Source of the DNA: Janthinobacterium violaceinigrum
GTDB lineage: Bacteria > Pseudomonadota > Gammaproteobacteria > Burkholderiales > Burkholderiaceae_D
Direction of reading: 5' to 3'
NCBI RefSeq assembly: GCF_009208555.1
Contig: NZ_WFLI01000013.1
Span: 1-64,000, forward strand
DNA length: 64,000 nt
Shown: piece by piece, positions 62,558 through 64,000 of the stretch
Position numbering within the stretch: position 1 is the first letter of the stretch
Layout: every line of letters starts with the position of its first letter
Made by a program: the position numbers and the translations under genes
The notes under the pieces: generated by a model
Databases searched by the model: none
What the model was told of the DNA's origin: nothing
What the model saw: only the letters and a program-made list of their open reading frames with translations

Positions 62558-62607
62558 CGATCCTGCAAGACCTTTGCACGATCCTCCAAATCTGCGTAAG
62601 ATCGTCC
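62558..62607. promoter_or_regulatory. Direct repeats with 21-bp spacing between alcohol dehydrogenase and AraC genes
   Basis: CGATCCTGCAAGA (62558) and CGATCCTCCAAAT (62579) are spaced by 21 bp, two helical turns, with a weaker third GATCG at about 62600. This is the layout of AraC-family operators, in the only shared regulatory gap of the pair. Confidence 0.5.
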
Positions 62608-62640
62608 CCTGCCCGTCCTCGCCTGATGCATACTCGCCCC

Positions 62641-63594
62641 ATGTCCACACAGATCCTCCCCCAAGATGAAATCGCCGCCCTGATCAGCCGCCATGCGCCG
62701 CGCAATGGCGACTACGCGACGGCCATCGGCAATCTCACGTTTCACCGCCAGTCCTCGACCACGGAATCGCTGTTCCATGCGGCCAGGCCCAGCGTGGCGC
62801 TGATCGCGCAAGGGGGCAAGCAGGTCACGCTGGGCACGGAAACCTTCCATTACAGCCGCATGCAGTATCTGCTGACGTCCGTCGACCTGCCGGTGCAGGT
62901 GCGCGTGGTGGAGGCCAGCGAGGCGGCGCCGCATCTGTGCGTGGTGCTGGGCATCGACATCGCCGACGTGGCGGCCCTGCTGGACAGCGAAAGCGCCGGC
63001 GGCGCAGCTGGCGCGGCGCAGCAGAAAATCCTGCCCGCCACGCGCGGCATATCCGTCAGCGACGTCTCGCCCGAGCTGCTCGACGCCATGCTGCGCCTCG
63101 TGCGCCTGCTCGACAAGCCGGAAGAAATCGCCGCGCTGGCGCCATTGATCCGCCGCGAGCTGACCTACCGCCTGCTGAACGGCCCCGTCGGCGCGCGCCT
63201 GCGCCACATGGCGCTGGCCAGCAGCCAGTCGCACCAGGTGGGCCAGGCCATCGACTGGATCAAGCACCATTACGCGCAGCCGCTGCGCATCGAGCACCTG
63301 GCCGGCATGGCGAACATGAGCATGTCCTCGCTGCACCACCACTTCAAGGCGATTACCGCCATGACGCCGATGCAGTACCAGAAGCTGCTGCGCCTGCAGG
63401 AAGCGCGGCGATTGATGCTGGTCGAGCGAATCGACGCGGGCACGGCCGGCTACCGGGTCGGCTACGCCAGCGAATCGCAGTTCAGCCGCGAATACAGCCG
63501 CCAGTTCGGCCGCGCGCCCATGCGCGACGTGGGCCAGGTGCGCGCGCAGCTCAGCGGCGCCAGTACCGGCACGGCCTATTCCGTCTTGCCGTAA
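62641..63594 (+). CDS. AraC-family transcriptional regulator
   Basis: The 317-residue protein has an N-terminal cupin-like AraC domain ([34 protein letters not shown]) and a C-terminal double helix-turn-helix: [20 protein letters not shown] and [20 protein letters not shown]. The pattern is that of the YqhC-like group, which activates a neighbouring aldehyde reductase gene; the divergent dehydrogenase here fits that model. The ATG at 62641 is used; one at 62626 is possible. Its 3' end overlaps the convergent oxoprolinase gene by 19 nt. Confidence 0.92.
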   Translation: MSTQILPQDEIAALISRHAPRNGDYATAIGNLTFHRQSSTTESLFHAARPSVALIAQGGKQVTLGTETFHYSRMQYLLTSVDLPVQVRVVEASEAAPHLCVVLGIDIADVAALLDSESAGGAAGAAQQKILPATRGISVSDVSPELLDAMLRLVRLLDKPEEIAALAPLIRRELTYRLLNGPVGARLRHMALASSQSHQVGQAIDWIKHHYAQPLRIEHLAGMANMSMSSLHHHFKAITAMTPMQYQKLLRLQEARRLMLVERIDAGTAGYRVGYASESQFSREYSRQFGRAPMRDVGQVRAQLSGASTGTAYSVLP

Positions 63595-64000
63595 CCGCCG
63601 CCGCCCGGCGTCTCGATGACGAACACGTCGCCAGCGAGCATGTCGGTCTTGCCGATATGCGCCAGGTGTTCGATGCTGCCGTCAGCCCGCTCCACGTAGT
63701 TGCGCCCCAGCGCGCCCGGCGCGCCGCCCGCCATGCCGAACGGCGGAATAATCCGGTTGTTCGACAGGATCGCCGCCGTCATCGCTTCCAGGAAGCGCAC
63801 CTTGCGCACGCCGCCATTGCCGCCGCGCCAGCGCCCCGCCCCGCCCGATCCGGCGCGGATGCTGTAGCTGTCCAGGCGCACGGGGAAGCGCCACTCGAGG
63901 ATTTCCGGGTCCGTCAGGCGCGAATTGGTCATGTTCGTCTGCACCACGTCCGTGCCGTCGAAGCCGGGACCGGCGCCCGAGCCGCCCGATATCGTCTCGT
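63576..64000 (-). CDS. Hydantoinase B / 5-oxoprolinase C-terminal part, cut by right edge
   Basis: The frame runs from the window edge to a stop at 63576. It carries the C-terminal marks of the hydantoinase B/oxoprolinase family: [54 protein letters not shown], a [13 protein letters not shown] stretch and the final [12 protein letters not shown]. The enzyme hydrolyses 5-oxoproline or hydantoins with ATP; which one cannot be decided from this end. The N-terminal part lies beyond the window. Confidence 0.93.
   Translation of the reverse strand, partial: ETISGGSGAGPGFDGTDVVQTNMTNSRLTDPEILEWRFPVRLDSYSIRAGSGGAGRWRGGNGGVRKVRFLEAMTAAILSNNRIIPPFGMAGGAPGALGRNYVERADGSIEHLAHIGKTDMLAGDVFVIETPGGGGYGKTE

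Noticed and set aside
1..64000. tRNA, rRNA, prophage and insertion-sequence genes
   Set aside because: I looked for transposase, integrase and tRNA-like signatures on both strands and found none I could support.

Overview
The window is high-GC, densely packed chromosomal DNA of a betaproteobacterium. Gene content points to the Oxalobacteraceae, most likely Janthinobacterium or a close relative. The main evidence is an exosortase A (XrtA/PEP-CTERM) exopolysaccharide gene set with its own PrsK/PrsR two-component system, a large-type PurL, a membrane PQQ glucose dehydrogenase, an LpxO-type lipid A hydroxylase and several diguanylate cyclases. This placement is inferred from protein families, not from a marker gene. 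I saw no rRNA, tRNA, CRISPR array, intact prophage or intact IS element.

Layout. 0-2.6 kb: the end of an exosortase A-associated operon (alpha/beta hydrolase, glycosyltransferase, TPR protein). 2.6-5.7 kb: purT with two downstream hypothetical genes, then a VOC-fold gene. 5.7-13.8 kb: a complete type I secretion operon in which a 1015-residue RTX protein made of three ~310-residue repeats is followed by HlyB-, HlyD- and TolC-like exporters, with a hairpin separating cargo from exporter. 14-19.5 kb: a divergent LysR/MFS pair, a CPBP-like membrane protein, a chemoreceptor and a thioesterase. 19.6-24.5 kb: LpxO-like hydroxylase, DUF6331 protein, 2Fe-2S ferredoxin, M13 peptidase and two small envelope or hypothetical genes. 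24.6-26.2 kb: a 24-residue hydrophobic peptide, a membrane protein and a hemerythrin. 26.2-31.1 kb: prsR, prsK and an EpsB-type sugar transferase. 31.2-32.9 kb: nadB.

32.9-39.3 kb holds the most unusual system: a five-gene operon of a VWA protein, a PP2C phosphatase, a membrane-anchored Ser/Thr kinase with a C-terminal TonB-like domain, and two secreted tandem paralogs built from MORN/YwqK-type repeats. Its first three genes match the VWA-phosphatase-kinase triad known from E. coli yegL-yegK-yegI. 39.5-44.7 kb carries poorly characterised accessory genes, including a LuxR-type regulator and a 680-residue secreted protein that looks like a carbohydrate-active enzyme.

44.9-46.5 kb is a scar. 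A lipid II flippase gene (amj) is interrupted by two frameshifts. It is followed by ~700 bp of AT-rich DNA holding a truncated ParA-like ATPase joined directly to a truncated RelA/SpoT synthetase domain. 46.5-50.5 kb is purL. 50.7-54.9 kb has two tandem GGDEF cyclases and a receiver-TPR protein. 55-58 kb has an S41 peptidase, a MarR-like regulator, a hypothetical gene and a VOC protein. 58-61.1 kb is a gcd-tetR operon with a strong palindromic operator candidate. 61.3 kb has a REP-like palindrome pair. 61.4-63.6 kb is a divergent alcohol dehydrogenase/AraC pair, and the right edge cuts a hydantoinase B/5-oxoprolinase gene.
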